From Bacteroidota bacterium (GTDB taxonomy: Bacteria; Bacteroidota; Ignavibacteria; Kapaibacteriales; UBA2268), in the NCBI GenBank assembly GCA_004322215.1, contig SCSM01000027.1:1-64000 (forward strand): a stretch of 64,000 nucleotides of DNA, in the 5' to 3' direction. The notes beneath the pieces are model-generated. The model was not told the origin of the DNA and made no database searches. It saw only the letters and a list, made by a program, of their open reading frames with translations. Position numbers and translations under genes: made by a program. Numbering within the stretch: position 1 is the stretch's first letter; the number at the start of each line of letters is the position of its first letter. This document shows, piece by piece, positions 34,984 to 44,994 of this stretch.

Positions 34984-35021
34984 AAAAACCGAGGGTAGAA
35001 TCAATACTATCCCCGGTTTTT
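34984..35021 (-). terminator. Rho-independent terminator (possibly bidirectional)
   Basis: Minus-strand AAAAACCGGGGATAG pairs with CTACCCTCGGTTTTT (one mismatch and one G-T) and continues into seven Ts. It lies 18 bases after the stop of the DUF1573 gene; the reverse strand also ends in Ts and could stop plus-strand transcripts. Confidence 0.83.
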
Positions 35022-35038
35022 TTCATTTAGAATAAAAT

Positions 35039-35773
35039 TTATTTAGGTTTTACCTGTTCTGTGGCAGCCGGATTCTTTGGTTTTTCCAGATTGATTGTAC
35101 CCCAGCCGGAAAGATTGACTTCGGGCATATCCGGGTGGTCGGTTTTAAATGTAAGCCGGCAAGAAAATGTCCCGACTTTTTCAGGTGTAGTAGTTGCAAT
35201 AATTTCAATTTCACCGTTTGGAGGAAGAATGTCCCCGTCTTCAATATTGACTTTGATATCTTTGGGTTGTACATCAATATCTTTGAGCATTATTTTCTGA
35301 TTTGTTTTGTTAATCATTTTTACCGAGCGTTTTGCTTCTTCCCCAACATACATTTGGCCGAAAGCAAAAAATTTGCTTGGATAAAAAGTAATGGGAACAT
35401 CTACTTCTGCCCTGAGATTAAGAACCGAATTAGGTTTTGATGGATCGTTCGTATTAATATTTATTGCTTTATGCATGGGTCCAGCGACATCCCCAATATT
35501 CAGTTTTATATCGAGTGTAGCCGAGTCGCCGGGAAGCAGAACATTTTTATCGAGTGGAGCTGTAGTGCATCCGCAAGTCGGCTTAACTGTTAAAATCTTT
35601 AATGAATCGGTTCCGACATTATATAATTTAACCTTCGCTTTCAAGGGTGAATCTTTTACTTTTACGTTTCCCCAGTTGTAAGTGTCGCCGCCTTCTATTT
35701 TGAGCTTTGGTTGTGAAAGCAGAATTCCGGTTAATAGAAAAAAGGTAATAATTAATATTGCGTTACTTTTCAT
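35039..35773 (-). CDS. DUF1573 secreted protein
   Basis: The ATG at 35773 has a strong GGAGGG box 6 bases upstream and opens a signal peptide (MKSNAILIITFFLLTGILLSQ), so the 9 codons available upstream are rejected. The 244-aa product contains the DUF1573 pattern FNWG-like YNWGNVKVKD, LKAKVKLYNVGTDSLKILTVKPTCGCTTA with its CGC motif, and a second Ig-like half (PEVNLSGWGTI). DUF1573 proteins are Bacteroidota periplasmic or surface Ig-like proteins of unknown role. It ends in a Lys/Pro/Asn/Glu-rich tail and a terminator. Confidence 0.87.
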   Translation of the reverse strand: MKSNAILIITFFLLTGILLSQPKLKIEGGDTYNWGNVKVKDSPLKAKVKLYNVGTDSLKILTVKPTCGCTTAPLDKNVLLPGDSATLDIKLNIGDVAGPMHKAININTNDPSKPNSVLNLRAEVDVPITFYPSKFFAFGQMYVGEEAKRSVKMINKTNQKIMLKDIDVQPKDIKVNIEDGDILPPNGEIEIIATTTPEKVGTFSCRLTFKTDHPDMPEVNLSGWGTINLEKPKNPAATEQVKPK

Positions 35774-35970
35774 TTTTCCCTCCAAATATGTCAATTCCAA
35801 TTCGTATTTTGTATTTGAAAATATTTTGCATTAATAATAAAACGATAAACAAATTTCATTTTTTAAATTGTACAAGGTATAATAACTATTAAATGGAGTT
35901 TTTATTACATACACCGATTTATAATTAAACTTTTGCAGGAATAAAATTTGAAATATAAATGAGGAAATAA

Positions 35971-37119
35971 ATGTTATCTTTTGATTATGATGAGATGCAG
36001 CTCCAGATAAAGGATGCAGCAAAAATATTCGCCGAAGAAGAAATACTTCCCGGCGTTATTGAGAGAGATATTAAAGCAGAATTCCCCCGCGAAATACTTA
36101 CAAAGCTTGGTGAACTGGGATTTCTTGGGATGATGGTATCCCCTGATTGGGGAGGCGCAGGACTCGATACAATCAGTTATGCACTTGCTATCGAGGAAAT
36201 TGCAAAAGTTGAAGCAGCGGTTACAATTGTACTATCAGTGCAAAATTCACTTGTTAATTGGCTTCTTGAACATTATGGGTCAGACGAGCAAAAAGATAAA
36301 TACCTGAGACCATTAGCCGAAGGAAAGAAAATAGGTGCCTTCTGCCTAAGCGAACCGGAAGCCGGCTCCGATGCGACAAAACAGCATACATTAGCTCAAA
36401 AGCAAGGAGATTTCTGGATTTTAAACGGTATGAAAAACTGGATTTCTACCGGCATAAACGCAGATTATTTCATCGTTTTTGCCCAAACCAATATGGAACT
36501 CCGCCATAAAGGTATTAGCTGCTTTCTCATTGAGAAAGGTACACCCGGATTTGAACCGGGAAAACCTGAAAACAAGATGGGAATGCGTTCGAGCGATACC
36601 TGTTCTATCGGCTTAACAAACGTCAAGGTGCCGGAGTCGCAAATGATTGGCACACCCGGAATGGGATTTAATATAGCAATGAAAAGTCTTAACGGCGGAA
36701 GAATCGGAATTGCAGCACAGGCGGTTGGAATTGCACAGGGTGCTTTCGAGCTTTCGATGAAATATGCAAGGCAGAGATTTGCTTTCGGAAAACCGATTTT
36801 CGAGCATCAGATGATTCAGCAAAAGCTTGCACAAATGGTTACTAAAATCGATGCTGCCCGGCTGCTGACTCACAAAGCAGCTTACCTGAAGGACAGCAAC
36901 AAGGATTACGTTCTCGCTTCTTCAGAAGCCAAGCTTTTTGCATCGGCAATAGCAAATGAAGTTACACGCGACGCAGTGCAGATTCACGGCGGTTACGGTT
37001 ATGTTCGGGAATATCATGTCGAAAGAATGATGCGGGATGCAAAGGTTACAGAAATTTACGAAGGCACATCCGAAGTTCAGCAAATAGTCATATTACGTGA
37101 ACTGATGAAGCTATTTTAA
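35971..37119 (+). CDS. Short-chain-type acyl-CoA dehydrogenase
   Basis: The 382-aa FAD enzyme introduces an alpha-beta double bond into acyl-CoA and passes electrons to ETF. N-terminal MLSFDYDEMQLQIKDAAKIFAEEEILP, the FAD/substrate motif GAFCLSEPEAGSDA, WISTGINADYFIVFAQT, and the C-terminal QIHGGYGYVREYHVERMMRDAKVTEIYEGTSEVQQ are standard. The catalytic Glu is that of IYEGTSE, in the butyryl/short-chain position. ETF genes are not in the window. A terminator follows. Confidence 0.94.
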   Translation: MLSFDYDEMQLQIKDAAKIFAEEEILPGVIERDIKAEFPREILTKLGELGFLGMMVSPDWGGAGLDTISYALAIEEIAKVEAAVTIVLSVQNSLVNWLLEHYGSDEQKDKYLRPLAEGKKIGAFCLSEPEAGSDATKQHTLAQKQGDFWILNGMKNWISTGINADYFIVFAQTNMELRHKGISCFLIEKGTPGFEPGKPENKMGMRSSDTCSIGLTNVKVPESQMIGTPGMGFNIAMKSLNGGRIGIAAQAVGIAQGAFELSMKYARQRFAFGKPIFEHQMIQQKLAQMVTKIDAARLLTHKAAYLKDSNKDYVLASSEAKLFASAIANEVTRDAVQIHGGYGYVREYHVERMMRDAKVTEIYEGTSEVQQIVILRELMKLF

Positions 37120-37160
37120 AAAGAATTTTATATAATGAATTTTGAATTAGGTAAAAAATA

Positions 37161-37185
37161 AGGGAATCGATTTGATTCCCTTTTT
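37161..37185 (+). terminator. Rho-independent terminator of the acyl-CoA dehydrogenase gene
   Basis: AGGGAATC pairs with GATTCCCT (5-base loop) and runs into TTTTT. It lies 41 bases after the stop and 18 before the stop of the convergent T9SS gene, so it may serve both. Confidence 0.8.
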
Positions 37186-37203
37186 CATATTATGTAAAAT
37201 TCT

Positions 37204-38442
37204 TTAATATATTATAACTGCTCTGACTAACGTGCAATTCGATGTAGTTAATCTTATATAATAAGTTCCTGCAGAATAATTTGATACGGGAATCGATATA
37301 TTATTGATTCCTCCGGATTTCATTTCATTATTGAAAATAAATTTACTGTTTCCTAAAACATCGGAAATAGATAAAGAAATTAAATCTACATAAGGTAGAT
37401 TGACTGTTAAGTGTAAAATTTCATTCGCCGGATTAGGATTAACCTGCATCAATTCCAAATCAGCATTTAAATCATTAACACCTGTTGTATCTTTTGGAAT
37501 TAAAGGCAGCCGCCAAAGGTTGCAATAACCCGATGCACCTTTAGAGCCAACAAAGAGATATTTATAATTAGATGCAAGCATAAGTTCATTACCCTGTACA
37601 TAAGCAGACAATCCGTCATCAGTTTGCATCCAGGTATTGCCATTATTATTAGTTACATATACACCGGTTGTTATACCTGCGGCAAAGACACTATCTCCTA
37701 CTGAAAGCAGGAAATATTTTGTCGAATGTGAAATATCCAGACCTGAATTAATTTTATCCCAGCTAATGCCGTTATCTGTAGAAATATGCAAACCGGTATT
37801 AACGCCGTCACCACTAATATATACATTATTATTATTAACAGCAATTGAAGATACAATCTCATGGAAATTTTTTGATGACCAGCTATCACCGTTATTTGAA
37901 GAAGCATAAACTCCGGCAGTAGTACCTGCAAATATTGTATTGCCGTTAATAGTTAATGCATTTACCGGCTCATATTCGGGTAATCCCTGATTTTTTGGAG
38001 TCCAATTATTTCCATTATTCGATGATACAAACACACCACCTGTAGTACCTGCATAAATATTATTACCGATTACTAAAAAGCTGTAAACCGATTCACTATT
38101 AATTCCATTATCACTTTCTATCCATGAATTTCCATTATCTGATGATGAATAAATACCATCCATAGTACCGACAAAATAGATATTACCCTTAAGACCCAAT
38201 GTATTAATTTCTAATTGGTCTTCCAATCCACTATTTTTCTTAGACCAGTTTTCTCCATTGTTGGATGATATATATATACCTTTTGGAGTTGCTGCTAATA
38301 TTGTGTTACCGTTAGTTAAAATTGCTAATATTGAAGTTGAATCAGGTAATTCTTTACCGCCGTTTGCTTTCTCCCACTGTGCATTTGAATTGATTGAAAA
38401 AAAATTAATTAAAACTGTAAATACAAATAACCACCTTAACAT
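37204..38442 (-). CDS. Beta-propeller (BNR/YCF48-like) secreted protein with T9SS domain
   Basis: The start is the ATG at 38442, after AGAGG; the longer frame's extra 9 residues are dropped (412 aa). A signal peptide (LRWLFVFTVLINFFSINSNAQ) is followed by about six repeats of the form NTIFAGTTAGVYASSNNGDSWS, each with S-x-D/N-N-G-x-x-W, the Asp-box of BNR/sialidase-type propellers. The C-terminus (MQVNPNPANEILHLTV ... SNYSAGTYYIRLTTSNCTLVRAVIIY) is a T9SS type A signal. It probably sits at the cell surface; no enzymatic residues are evident. Confidence 0.86.
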   Translation of the reverse strand: MLRWLFVFTVLINFFSINSNAQWEKANGGKELPDSTSILAILTNGNTILAATPKGIYISSNNGENWSKKNSGLEDQLEINTLGLKGNIYFVGTMDGIYSSSDNGNSWIESDNGINSESVYSFLVIGNNIYAGTTGGVFVSSNNGNNWTPKNQGLPEYEPVNALTINGNTIFAGTTAGVYASSNNGDSWSSKNFHEIVSSIAVNNNNVYISGDGVNTGLHISTDNGISWDKINSGLDISHSTKYFLLSVGDSVFAAGITTGVYVTNNNGNTWMQTDDGLSAYVQGNELMLASNYKYLFVGSKGASGYCNLWRLPLIPKDTTGVNDLNADLELMQVNPNPANEILHLTVNLPYVDLISLSISDVLGNSKFIFNNEMKSGGINNISIPVSNYSAGTYYIRLTTSNCTLVRAVIIY

Positions 38443-38631
38443 TTTAAACCTCTGATTTATGTTTGACAAATATGTTTTCGAAAGGGAGCATATAATTTTA
38501 TATTTATGTGTTTATTAATGAATTTAATTTGTGTGGAATCTATTTTGTATCATACTATATCAGGAAAATAATAAATAAATTTTAATTGTTTTAATATTAT
38601 ATTAATTAAACGTAAATCAAAAATTTATATT

Positions 38632-40713
38632 TTAAGAAAATTGATTTTTAAGTTTTTCAACATTATCTACAGGTTCAAGACAGACATTATTCCTACATAA
38701 ATAGACTGCCGGTTTATTATCGCGCATTGTTTTGTTTCTTGTCAGTTCTGAAATTTCATCAATCTCCGATTCATCTGACGGCTTATGCAAAATCACAGCT
38801 TCCGGCAGGTAAAACTCCCTGACAGTGCCGATAAGAGCTTTGGTTCTTTCATCCGCCAAACCACCAACGATGACGATTTCGACAGTAGAATTGACAAAGC
38901 AATCATAACCGCACAGAAATTGTGAATATGCAGTCGGTGCTTTGTTGAGTGATTCAGAGAAAGCTTTTGTAAGCAATTCTGCTCTTGTAAAATATTTTTC
39001 TTCCGCAGTCATTCTTCCAAGTACAATTAGATTCTGTAATTGAACCGAATTGCCTGAAGGAATAGCACCATCAAAAAATTCAATCTTCCTGGTAATCAGA
39101 TTTTCCGAATCACTCGCAGTATGATAAAAGCAATTGTTTTCTTCCGACCAAAACAATTCAATGCATTTGTTCATTAATTCAATAGCAGTTTTCAAATAAC
39201 TTAGTTCGAATGATGACTGGTATAATTCGAGCAACCCCCAAATAAAAAAAGCATAATCATCCAGCAATCCATAAATTCCTGCAATGGCTTGTCTGTATCT
39301 ATGCAACAACTTTCCTTCGGAAGTTCTCATCTTATTAAGAAAAAATGCGGCAGTGGTTTTTGCTATTTTAATATACATTTCATCCCCAAATACGGCACCG
39401 GCTCTTGCAAAAGCAGCGAGCATCAATCCGTTCCAGTCAGTTAAAATTTTATCATCGAGATGAGGATGAACTCTTTTCTCTCTTGCTTCAAATAATTTTT
39501 TCAAATCCTTTTCAATAACATTCAATAGCTCCAATTTATCAATTCCATTATACCCCTCAAGCAATTCGGTCGATGGCTTTAAATGAGGAATATTCATAAT
39601 TTTATCGGAAGAATTTGTTTCCTCGAAAAAAATACCTTCTTCTTTAATATTATAAATCGTTTTGAAAATTATACTATCAGTTCCAAGAACTTCATCTATT
39701 TCTTTACTCGTCCATAAATAAAATTTACCTTCTTCTCCTTCGCTGTCCGCATCTTCGGCAGAATAAAAAACACCTTCAGTTGACATCAGAACACGGCTAA
39801 CGTAATCGAGAATTTCGACAGTTATTTTCTTATACTCAATTTTTTTTGTTGCCTGATAAGCTTCAGTATAAACAATCGAAAGTAATGCCTGGTCGTAAAG
39901 CATTTTCTCAAAATGGGGCACGAGCCAATGTTCATCAGTCGAATAGCGGTGGAAACCGAATCCGATGTGGTCGAAAATACCTCCTTTTCTCATCTCCATC
40001 AGAGTTTTTTCTACCATTCTTAATGATTCATTGTCATCTTTTCTATTCCAGTACCTTAGAAGAAATAAAAGATTGGAAGGCATAGGGAATTTCGGTTTGC
40101 CGCCGAATCCACCGTGTACTTTATCATAAGTAAATGCTAATTCCTTAAAAGCTCTTTCGAAAATGCTGATATTGACAGGTTCATAACTATATATTTTATT
40201 TCTATTATTCAGTAATGCTAATATCTCATCGGTTGATTCAACGACTTGTTCTCTTTTATTATGCCAGTAATCGTTAATACGGTTAATAAGTTCGTCCATT
40301 CCGATTCGATTATGAATTGAATATTTCGGGAAGTATGTTCCGGCAAAGAACGGTTTTTTGTCCGGTGTCATAATAATTGTCAGGGGCCAGCCGCCGCCGC
40401 CTGTGTACATCTGGCAGACCTGCATATAAATCGAATCAATGTCTGGTCTTTCCTCCCTGTCAACTTTGATATTCACAAAGCTGACATTCATCATTTGTGC
40501 AATATTTTTATCCTCGAATGATTCATGAGCCATCACATGGCACCAATGACAAGTCGAGTATCCGATTGAAAGAAACACCGGCTTATCTTCTGACATCGCC
40601 TTATCAAATGCCTCATCGCACCATGGGAACCAATCCACAGGATTGTTTGCATGCTGAAGTAAGTAAGGACTGCTCTCGTATATTAATCTATTTTGTATTG
40701 GATTTAATTCCAT
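38632..40713 (-). CDS. DUF255 thioredoxin-like / glycosidase-fold protein (YyaL/SPATA20 family)
   Basis: The 693-aa cytoplasmic protein has an N-terminal thioredoxin-like domain (about 1-170) with [13 protein letters not shown] and a CHWC motif at residues 55-58 ([18 protein letters not shown]). An (alpha/alpha)6 barrel like those of glycoside hydrolases follows ([32 protein letters not shown]). This matches the conserved YyaL/SPATA20 family, whose substrate is unknown. Length is standard. It stands alone, convergent with nothing obvious, with a hairpin 126 bases upstream. Confidence 0.9.
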   Translation of the reverse strand: MELNPIQNRLIYESSPYLLQHANNPVDWFPWCDEAFDKAMSEDKPVFLSIGYSTCHWCHVMAHESFEDKNIAQMMNVSFVNIKVDREERPDIDSIYMQVCQMYTGGGGWPLTIIMTPDKKPFFAGTYFPKYSIHNRIGMDELINRINDYWHNKREQVVESTDEILALLNNRNKIYSYEPVNISIFERAFKELAFTYDKVHGGFGGKPKFPMPSNLLFLLRYWNRKDDNESLRMVEKTLMEMRKGGIFDHIGFGFHRYSTDEHWLVPHFEKMLYDQALLSIVYTEAYQATKKIEYKKITVEILDYVSRVLMSTEGVFYSAEDADSEGEEGKFYLWTSKEIDEVLGTDSIIFKTIYNIKEEGIFFEETNSSDKIMNIPHLKPSTELLEGYNGIDKLELLNVIEKDLKKLFEAREKRVHPHLDDKILTDWNGLMLAAFARAGAVFGDEMYIKIAKTTAAFFLNKMRTSEGKLLHRYRQAIAGIYGLLDDYAFFIWGLLELYQSSFELSYLKTAIELMNKCIELFWSEENNCFYHTASDSENLITRKIEFFDGAIPSGNSVQLQNLIVLGRMTAEEKYFTRAELLTKAFSESLNKAPTAYSQFLCGYDCFVNSTVEIVIVGGLADERTKALIGTVREFYLPEAVILHKPSDESEIDEISELTRNKTMRDNKPAVYLCRNNVCLEPVDNVEKLKNQFS

Positions 40714-40838
40714 TTATAAATACTTATCAAATTATTCGTTATAATTTTGAATCAGGACAATTTAATCCGAATTTTATTATTAAATCCGATAAAGAAGAAA
40801 TACTCCGAAGTTAAATGAAATTAGATATTAAGAAAATC

Positions 40839-40878
40839 TTAGCCGCAAGTTTGCTCTCCCAAACGAACCTGCGGCTAA
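40839..40878. repeat. Imperfect palindrome TTAGCCGCA...TGCGGCTAA
   Basis: A 9-bp perfect outer stem (40839-40847 with 40870-40878) extends inward by AGTTTG/CAAAC with a bulge. It lies between the 3' end of the PIN toxin gene and the start of the DUF255 gene. There is no T-run on either strand, so it is not a standard terminator. Confidence 0.55.
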
Positions 40879-40951
40879 TTATTTGATGATTGCTTAGAGG
40901 ACTCATACACTTTTACGTAAGAATGAGAAAAAGGTTACAAGAAAAATTAAA

Positions 40952-41359
40952 TTATTTAAATGGATTTAAAACTTTAAGTTTTTTCTCAAAAAGTTCAGCA
41001 CCGCTTATGTCTTCAGTTAATAATAATTTGCATTCATTTTCAAGTGCTGAAGCAATAATCAGGCTATCCCAAAATGAAGAATTATATTTATCCCTAATAT
41101 TACAAGCTATACTAAGAGTTGAAAAATTAATATTATAAATAGTATAAATATCGTAAAAATTATTGATTAAATTTTTTATATCGAGATTATTATAGTCTGC
41201 TTTTTTATACAAATTGTAACATACTTCATTAACTACTTGTGTACTCAGAACAATTTCTTTATTGTTAATAATATCAGCTGAAATATTATGCTTCGAACTT
41301 TTGTCCGATATAAAAGCATAAAGCCAAATATTTGAGTCAACGAAAGTTTTATCTGCCAT
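40952..41359 (-). CDS. PIN-domain ribonuclease toxin (VapC-like)
   Basis: The 135-aa protein has the PIN active-site acids: Asp8 in TFVDSNIWLYAF, Glu in VNEVCYNL, Asp in SSFWDSLIIASAL and a further Asp in LLTEDIS. VapC-type toxins cleave tRNA or rRNA with Mg2+. Its start overlaps the 3' end of the upstream DUF2281-like antitoxin gene by 11 bases, the normal type II arrangement. It is AT-rich and located between housekeeping genes, suggesting transfer. Confidence 0.88.
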   Translation of the reverse strand: MADKTFVDSNIWLYAFISDKSSKHNISADIINNKEIVLSTQVVNEVCYNLYKKADYNNLDIKNLINNFYDIYTIYNINFSTLSIACNIRDKYNSSFWDSLIIASALENECKLLLTEDISGAELFEKKLKVLNPFK

Positions 41360-41555
41360 AAATCTCTTCTCTTATGAAAGGTTTAAAAGCCTTTACAGGT
41401 TTAGGAAGAAGCCGGTTTAGAATTTTCCCATTTTGTTGCTTTTTCTTCTTTAATCCATATTTATCGAATAAATATAGATAATAATCAACAAGCTTCTCTC
41501 TGGCAGAATCAGGGAGTAGATTTAAATCAATTGTTATGCTATTTTCTGTCTTCAT
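41349..41555 (-). CDS. DUF2281-like antitoxin
   Basis: The 68-aa protein (MKTENSITIDLNLLPDSAREKLVDYYLYLFDKYGL..., then PKPVKAFKPFIREEIYGR) matches the layout of DUF2281 antitoxins: a short helical N-terminus with L-P-x-x-x-x-x-x-x-x-D and a basic/aromatic tail binding the PIN toxin. It is upstream of and overlaps the VapC-like gene. It probably also represses the operon, but no DNA-binding motif is obvious. Confidence 0.78.
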   Translation of the reverse strand: MKTENSITIDLNLLPDSAREKLVDYYLYLFDKYGLKKKKQQNGKILNRLLPKPVKAFKPFIREEIYGR

Positions 41556-41660
41556 ATAAAATTCAACCTAGTTAATTTATCAAATAGACAAACAATAATA
41601 ATAAAAATTGTGATTATTATAAAATTTAAACAATATACTACTAAGTAATTAAATTAAATT

Positions 41661-41822
41661 TCACTTCACTACAGGGAACAATGTCCTGCTCAGAATCACA
41701 AGCACAGCTAATAAGAGCACTCCAAGCGATATGCTGTATATGATAAGCTTTTTTTCAATCGGCAAAAGAGGTTCGTATTCCATCTTTTGCATTTCATCAG
41801 CGAGTTTTGGTTTTTCTTCCAT
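41661..41822 (-). CDS. Small single-pass membrane protein (53 aa)
   Basis: An ATG at 41822 starts 53 residues ending TGA at 41661. The first 24 residues are polar (MEEKPKLADEMQKMEYEPLL), followed by one hydrophobic helix (LIIYSISLGVLLLAVLVIL) and the short tail SRTLFPVVK. It starts 28 bases after the YeiH-type transporter stop on the same strand, so it is probably co-transcribed and may be an accessory subunit. No known family is recognised. Confidence 0.65.
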   Translation of the reverse strand: MEEKPKLADEMQKMEYEPLLPIEKKLIIYSISLGVLLLAVLVILSRTLFPVVK

Positions 41823-41850
41823 TTAATTATCCTTTCATTTTAATATTCAA

Positions 41851-43290
41851 TTATGGCATCAGAGGGGGTTTTGCTCCGCTGAAAAACAGCCACGATATAA
41901 ACAATCCGATCCAGATTATAAAACCGAATAAGCAGAGAATATAGATTAATGCGAGCTTTCCAATTCCTTCTTCCCACAGCTTTTTGAAATTCGACACAAC
42001 ACCGATTGTGAAAAAAGTAAATACAAAAAACAGCTTCCTGAAAATATCCGCTTCATCGGTTACTTTTTTTGCCGAATCAATGATTTTTGGTTCGCTCAAG
42101 CAAACTGCAAGGAAGAGGATGAAAGTCAGCATATACCCAATCACAAATTTCGGGAATCTCTGCCAAATCTCAGAAGCACGAAGCTTATCCACTGCTTTTC
42201 TTTTCTCGATTTTTGCAGCCCAGACGATTGCAAGAATGAATGCCCAGATGCCGATGAAGACATCAATAAACACTTTTACTGTTGTCGAAGTCATCAGTAT
42301 CCAGCCCTCCTGGTATTTTACACCTTCCATAGCCATTGCTTTCGCCCTGATTAATCCGTCTGTAATTGCTCCACTTGCTATTGCGGCTCCGTCAGTCTTG
42401 ACAACGAGTCCCATCCATGCACCGGCAACGAGCGGTTCATTCCATAAAAATGTCTGAGCCAGGAACGGTAGCACAAGCAATTCCACTACGGCAAAAACCA
42501 CAACGAGTGATGATACCATAATCGGTATTATAGGTCTCGCCCTGATTGCACCTCCTGTGGCTATTGCCGCCGAAACACCGCAAATCGAAATCCCCGATGC
42601 AAGTGGTGCCGCCCACTCCCTGCTGAAGCGGAAAAACCGTCTCGCTATGAAATAAACCAAAGCCCAATAAATTAGATATGCACAAACAATAGCACACAAA
42701 CCGACAAACATAATCGTTGATGCCAGACCGGCTTTCTCTGCTGCCTTCAAGCCAAGTCCCGCTCCCATAATTACAATCGCAGTTTTAATGTAAAGCTCCG
42801 GCTTGATGGCTTCTTTGATTAAATCAGAAAATTTCGGGAAAAAGTTGCCTACAATCAATCCAACAATTAAGGCAATGATAAACCCGGCTTCACCTGTCAG
42901 GTTCAATGACCAACTCAATCCGAATTTTGCCCATTCGTCCTTCGTGGCGGCAATCCAAGCCCAGTGGCCTGCCAGCCAGCAAAGAAAAGAAATGAAAAAT
43001 ACAAATGTGAATCCTATGAAGAATTTTTTTAAATCTCCACCAAGAAGCTTGTTACCGATTCCGACAATGACCAGCATGAAAAGATATGTAATTAAAACAG
43101 AGAGTATTCCTGAAATACCCGAATAATTTTTTGAGACAGGAGAAAGAGATTTGGAAATGTCAGTCCAGACGCTTGTCTTAATGCCCCATCCGAGAAGGTC
43201 GAGACCGACTAAAACTCCGAGGGCAAACAGGAATATGACCAGTCCGAGCCAGAATGAAAGCCAGTCTTCGCTTAATACCTGCTTTTTCAT
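41851..43290 (-). CDS. YeiH/UPF0324-family putative sulfate exporter
   Basis: The 479-aa inner-membrane protein has about 12 helices. Typical family stretches are GFIIALIVGLIVGNFFP, IVIMGAGLGLKAAEKAG, SGISICGVSAAIATGGAIRARP and AGAWMGLVVKTDGAAIASGAITD. Members are annotated as putative sulfate exporters, but the true substrate is uncertain. An N-terminal ~115-residue region with extra helices makes it longer than E. coli YeiH (about 350 aa). The ATG is at 43290. A small membrane protein follows. Confidence 0.85.
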   Translation of the reverse strand: MKKQVLSEDWLSFWLGLVIFLFALGVLVGLDLLGWGIKTSVWTDISKSLSPVSKNYSGISGILSVLITYLFMLVIVGIGNKLLGGDLKKFFIGFTFVFFISFLCWLAGHWAWIAATKDEWAKFGLSWSLNLTGEAGFIIALIVGLIVGNFFPKFSDLIKEAIKPELYIKTAIVIMGAGLGLKAAEKAGLASTIMFVGLCAIVCAYLIYWALVYFIARRFFRFSREWAAPLASGISICGVSAAIATGGAIRARPIIPIMVSSLVVVFAVVELLVLPFLAQTFLWNEPLVAGAWMGLVVKTDGAAIASGAITDGLIRAKAMAMEGVKYQEGWILMTSTTVKVFIDVFIGIWAFILAIVWAAKIEKRKAVDKLRASEIWQRFPKFVIGYMLTFILFLAVCLSEPKIIDSAKKVTDEADIFRKLFFVFTFFTIGVVSNFKKLWEEGIGKLALIYILCLFGFIIWIGLFISWLFFSGAKPPLMP

Positions 43291-43410
43291 AATGCCGTCC
43301 CAATAATTTGTAAATAGTTTATTTACATTTTGTGTAATAATAAAATAAATAAATGAGAATAGGAAATGGAATTATTAATTTGAATTGTTAGTGTGTTTTT
43401 TAAACAAAAT

Positions 43411-43544
43411 TGAATAGCGACTATCTTTAGATGATGGTGCTTGTCCCACTTACCAAATAAAGACTTTAGTCATTTAATATTAGTGGATAAATCCTGATTT
43501 GTGTCGTTACATTAAGTCCACTACTAAAAAGTTGTGGTTATTCA
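43411..43544. repeat. Fold-back repeat (MITE/REP-like), copy C
   Basis: The 134-bp diverged copy has terminal repeats TGAATAGCGACTA and TTGTGGTTATTCA (the others have TAGTGGCTATTCA), with interior AGACTTTAGTC and GTGGATAAATCC as in copies A and B. It ends 7 bases before the prfA stop on the other strand. Substitutions weaken both hairpins, so it looks older. Confidence 0.8.
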
Positions 43545-43551
43545 TTCAATA

Positions 43552-44634
43552 TCACACAACCAAATCCTGCCTGAGAATTTCTGCTCTTTCAGCAAGTTTG
43601 AGGTTTTCTATAACCGGTTCCAGGTTCCCTTCAATTACTTCTTTCAAAGTATAATTTTTTGCATCGCCTTCGAGCCGGTGGTCTGTTACACGGTTTTGAG
43701 GGAAGTTGTAGGTACGGATTTTTTCGGAACGGTCACCCGATTTCACCATAGATTTGCGCGCAGAAGAAATCTTTTCCTGCTGTTTGGAAAGTTCAAGTTC
43801 ATAGAGACGTGAGCGAAGTACCTTCATAGCTTTGTCCCTGTTTTTCAACTGGGAACGTTCCTCCTGGCATTTTACGACAATACCCGTGGGAATATGGACA
43901 ATTCGAACAGCAGTTTCCACTTTATTAACGTTTTGCCCTCCCTTGCCGCCTGAACGGAAAATATCAATTCGCAAATCATTTTCATTAATGGCAATATCAA
44001 CTTCCTCGGCTTCAGGAAGTACAGCAACAGTTGAGGCAGATGTATGCAATCTTCCGCTTGCTTCGGTTTCCGGTACACGCTGGACTCGATGAACACCGCT
44101 TTCGAATTTCATCGTGCCGAATACCTCATCGCCAGCCATCGAGAAAGTTATTTCTTTGAAGCCACCGCGTTCGCTCTCGTTGAAGTCCAGCACTTCGATT
44201 TTGAAATTATTCCTTTCTGCATATCTCTGGTACATACGGAACAAATCGCCGGAGAAGAGTCCTGCTTCATCTCCTCCTGTTCCTGCACGGATTTCAACAA
44301 TACAGTTCTTCAAATCATTCGGGTCTTTGGGTATGAGCAAAATCCTTAACTCGTCATCTAATCTTTCTTTAACAACATTCAATTGGTTATTATCCTCGTA
44401 AGCCATGTCTCGAAGTTCCGGCTCTGTATCGGGTGAATTGATTATTTCCTTATTTGCCTCAATCGAGGAGCAGATTGTCATGTATTCCTTTGCTTTTTCA
44501 GCAATAGGAATAAGGTGTTTTTGCTCACGTGAAATCTGTGTATAGCGGTTCATATCGCTCACGACCTCGGGGTCATTGAGCATTTCAGTCAGGTTATTGA
44601 ATTTATCTAATATTGCTTTAAGCTTTTCTTCCAT
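43552..44634 (-). CDS. prfA: Peptide chain release factor 1
   Basis: RF1 recognises UAA and UAG and triggers peptide release. The 360-aa protein has the GGQ catalytic motif at 232-234 ([17 protein letters not shown]) and the stop-codon-reading PxT motif as PET at 188-190 in [20 protein letters not shown], which marks RF1 and not RF2. Length is typical. The usual downstream prmC (GGQ methylase) is absent. Copy C of the fold-back repeat lies immediately after its stop. Confidence 0.95.
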   Translation of the reverse strand: MEEKLKAILDKFNNLTEMLNDPEVVSDMNRYTQISREQKHLIPIAEKAKEYMTICSSIEANKEIINSPDTEPELRDMAYEDNNQLNVVKERLDDELRILLIPKDPNDLKNCIVEIRAGTGGDEAGLFSGDLFRMYQRYAERNNFKIEVLDFNESERGGFKEITFSMAGDEVFGTMKFESGVHRVQRVPETEASGRLHTSASTVAVLPEAEEVDIAINENDLRIDIFRSGGKGGQNVNKVETAVRIVHIPTGIVVKCQEERSQLKNRDKAMKVLRSRLYELELSKQQEKISSARKSMVKSGDRSEKIRTYNFPQNRVTDHRLEGDAKNYTLKEVIEGNLEPVIENLKLAERAEILRQDLVV

Positions 44635-44799
44635 GTTTTAATGTTTTATAATTAAAAAAGAGTACAAAAATAAGGATAATAAGTTATTTATTAAATATTT
44701 ATAAAAGTGCTTTGATTGAAAAAATACAAAAAGCAATATTAAAAAAGTAATTTCGTTTAATTTTTTGGCAAGTGAAATTAATATGCTATTTCAAAATTT

Positions 44800-44994
44800 A
44801 TGCAAAATATATTTACATTCAAGATTGAACCGGATGAAGGAGAATTTCATGCCTGGATTCCCGAGCTTCCCGGCTGTCACACTCATGGCAAAACTGTAGC
44901 GGAAGCAACGCAAAATTTAAAAGATGCTATGCGGCTTTACTTAGAAGTCGAATTAGAAAAAAACATTGCCGAACAAGCCCTCGAATTTGCCTGA
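44800..44994 (+). CDS. hicB: HicB-family antitoxin
   Basis: The 64-aa protein has the HicB partial RNase H-like fold: FTFKIEPDEGEFHAWIPELPGCHTHGKTVAEATQNLKDAMRLYLE, the family's P-E-L-P-G-C-x-T-x-G signature. It lacks a C-terminal DNA-binding domain, so it is the short form. Its TGA stop overlaps the hicA ATG by one base (44994). HicB binds and blocks HicA. Here the antitoxin gene comes first, which is less common but known. Confidence 0.9.
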   Translation: MQNIFTFKIEPDEGEFHAWIPELPGCHTHGKTVAEATQNLKDAMRLYLEVELEKNIAEQALEFA

